NCBI GenBank assembly: GCA_946886185.1
Contig: CAMPIC010000109.1
Span: forward strand, 1 to 7,937
Direction of reading: 5' to 3'
DNA length: 7,937 nucleotides
Source: an uncultured bacterium
GTDB lineage: Bacteria; Eisenbacteria; RBG-16-71-46; CAIMUX01
Positions within the stretch are counted from its first letter, which is position 1. Each line of letters starts with the position of its first letter. The translations under genes were made by a program, and so were the position numbers. Under the pieces are notes generated by a model. It was not told the origin of the DNA. It saw only the letters and a program-made list of their open reading frames with translations, and ran no database searches. This document shows, one piece after another, positions 6,571-7,937 of this stretch.

Positions 6571-7937
6571 ATGAAGAAATCGGCACTTTCGAGGCTTCGC
6601 AACCTCGGAATCATCGCGCACATCGACGCCGGCAAGACCACTACCACGGAACGGATCCTGTTCTACACCGGAGTCTCTCACCAGCTCGGGGAAGTCGATG
6701 CCGGCTCCACCCAGATGGATTGGATGGACCAGGAGCGGGAACGCGGGATCACGATCGTCTCCGCGGCGACTCGCCTCGAATGGCGCGACTATCAGATCAA
6801 TCTCATCGACACTCCCGGGCACGTCGACTTCACCGCGGAAGTGGAGCGGTCGTTGCGCGTCCTCGACGGAGCGGTGGTGGTGCTGTGCGGCGTGGGAGGC
6901 GTGGAGCCGCAATCGGAAATGGTCTGGCATCAGGCCGATCGCTATCGCGTGCCGCGCGTGGTGTTCGTCAACAAGATGGACCGGCTGGGGGCGAACTTCG
7001 AGAACGCGGTCGAGGAGCTCCGCACCAAACTGGGCGCGAAGCCGGCGGTGACCCACTTCCCGGTGGGAGCGAGCAGCGATTTCTCCGGCGTGGTCGATGT
7101 GCTCGCGGGGGAGATGCTGGTCTGGAGCGATGCCGACCAGGGAGTCACCTTCGAGCGCAAGCCGGTCCCGCAGGAAGAGCAAGCGCGCTACGAGAGCTAT
7201 CGGAGCGCGCTCATCGAGGCCGTGGCCGGCGAAGATGACGAGCTGCTGGCCGCCTTTCTCGACGGGCGCGAGCTGACGGGCGAAGAGGTTCGGCGAGGCC
7301 TGCGCCGGGGCACGATCGACGGCCATCTCGTGCCGGTGCTTTCCGGCGCATCTTTGCGCAATCGAGGCATTCAGCCGCTGCTCGATGCCATCGTCGACTA
7401 CCTGCCCGCGCCTGATGAAGTGCCGCCGCCGGTCGCGGTGGAACAGAAGACGGGCGAGCGGGTGGTCCGTCCCGCTGAAGTGAAAGCGCCTTTCCTCGGG
7501 CTCGTCTTCAAGACGCACACCGAGCGCGAGCGCGGGCGCGCGAGCTATGTGCGGATCTATTCCGGGAAGGTGGAGCCGGGAACGACCGTGCTCATTCCGC
7601 GCCTGGGAACGAGCGAGCGGGTGGCGCGATTGTTCCGCGTGCACGCCGACAAGCGCAGGCAGCTCGACGAAGCGGTTGCGGGCGACATCGTGGTCTTTAC
7701 CGGCCTCAAGCTCGCGGCCACGGGCGACACTCTGTGCGTGGGCGAGCCGGTCTTGCTCGAAGGGATCGAGTTCCCCGAGCCGGTCGTCTCCGCTTCGCTG
7801 GAAGCGCGCAGCTCCGCGGAAGAGGAAAAGGTGCAGGCGGCTCTCGCCAAGCTCGCGGGAGACGATCCTACGTTCAAGGTCAAGATCGACGAAAACACCG
7901 GTCAGACGGTGATCTCCGGAATGGGAGAGCTCCATCT
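6571..7937 (+). CDS. fusA: Translation elongation factor G (3' end outside the window)
   Basis: EF-G is the GTPase that drives ribosomal translocation and, with RRF, ribosome recycling. The visible 455 residues cover the G domain, the G' insert, domain II and the beginning of domain III. GTPase motifs are G1 AHIDAGKTTT (16-25), switch I/G2 ERERGITI (55-62), G3 DTPGH (80-84), G4 NKMD (134-137) and G5 SGAS (258-261). The end of the G domain carries LDAIVDYLPAPDEVP (271-285). Domain II runs from about 305 to 400, and domain III starts near 405, with ISGMGELH at the cut. The text VVVLCGVGGVEPQSE (102-116) differs from the usual AVAGVEPQSE of housekeeping EF-G and recalls EF-G paralogues (spd/EF-G2 type), so the subclass is open. 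The ATG is not preceded by a Shine-Dalgarno tract. There is no rpsL, rpsG or tuf on the visible side. Confidence 0.95.
   Translation, partial: MKKSALSRLRNLGIIAHIDAGKTTTTERILFYTGVSHQLGEVDAGSTQMDWMDQERERGITIVSAATRLEWRDYQINLIDTPGHVDFTAEVERSLRVLDGAVVVLCGVGGVEPQSEMVWHQADRYRVPRVVFVNKMDRLGANFENAVEELRTKLGAKPAVTHFPVGASSDFSGVVDVLAGEMLVWSDADQGVTFERKPVPQEEQARYESYRSALIEAVAGEDDELLAAFLDGRELTGEEVRRGLRRGTIDGHLVPVLSGASLRNRGIQPLLDAIVDYLPAPDEVPPPVAVEQKTGERVVRPAEVKAPFLGLVFKTHTERERGRASYVRIYSGKVEPGTTVLIPRLGTSERVARLFRVHADKRRQLDEAVAGDIVVFTGLKLAATGDTLCVGEPVLLEGIEFPEPVVSASLEARSSAEEEKVQAALAKLAGDDPTFKVKIDENTGQTVISGMGELH

Noticed and set aside
5551..7935. A 794-codon open frame on the minus strand opposite the EF-G and tonB-like region
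   Set aside because: It lies antisense to a clear EF-G gene with all GTPase motifs. The translation is low-complexity Arg/Asp/His-rich text, typical of the shadow frame in high-GC DNA.

Overview
The window is GC-rich, gene-dense bacterial chromosome that looks like core genome. I see no mobile element, CRISPR array, tRNA or rRNA. The lipoprotein signal, the TonB-family protein and the membrane pyrophosphatase point to a diderm (Gram-negative-type) bacterium. The strong third-position GC bias and unusual local gene order would suit a little-studied soil or metagenomic phylum (for example Eisenbacteria-like, Acidobacteria or deltaproteobacterial lineages), but the sequence alone does not fix the phylum.

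Layout. (1) At 2-1939 is the 3' part of hppA, a membrane ion-pumping pyrophosphatase of the K+-dependent type. (2) At 2048-3093 is a ribosomal protein pair, rpsF (bS6, TTG start, with a long low-complexity tail) and rplI (bL9). The usual rpsR (bS18) is missing between them, and the 116-base gap instead holds two strong potential RNA hairpins. (3) At 3170-4956 is a translationally coupled pair. The first gene encodes a lipobox-bearing parvulin/SurA-like foldase with a TPR-like tail, in which both conserved active-site histidines of the rotamase domain appear to be replaced. The second encodes a bifunctional-nuclease (BFN/DUF151) domain protein, and a plausible intrinsic terminator follows it directly. 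(4) At 5036-5596 is a gamma-carbonic-anhydrase-like left-handed beta-helix protein. (5) At 5691-6485, on the minus strand and convergent with the previous gene, is a TonB-family energy transducer. (6) From 6571 to the window end is the 5' part of an EF-G gene, transcribed divergently from tonB. It has no visible Shine-Dalgarno sequence and has an inverted repeat just before its start codon.

The genes on 2-5596 are all on the plus strand and closely spaced, so hppA through the BFN gene could be one or more operons combining membrane energetics, translation and envelope protein folding. Most genes have a purine-rich ribosome binding site 5-9 bases before the start. Several start at TTG or GTG. 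No clear new multi-gene system is present. The observations most worth following up are the apparently isomerase-dead parvulin coupled to a BFN gene, the structured rpsF-rplI gap lacking rpsR, and the EF-G leader.
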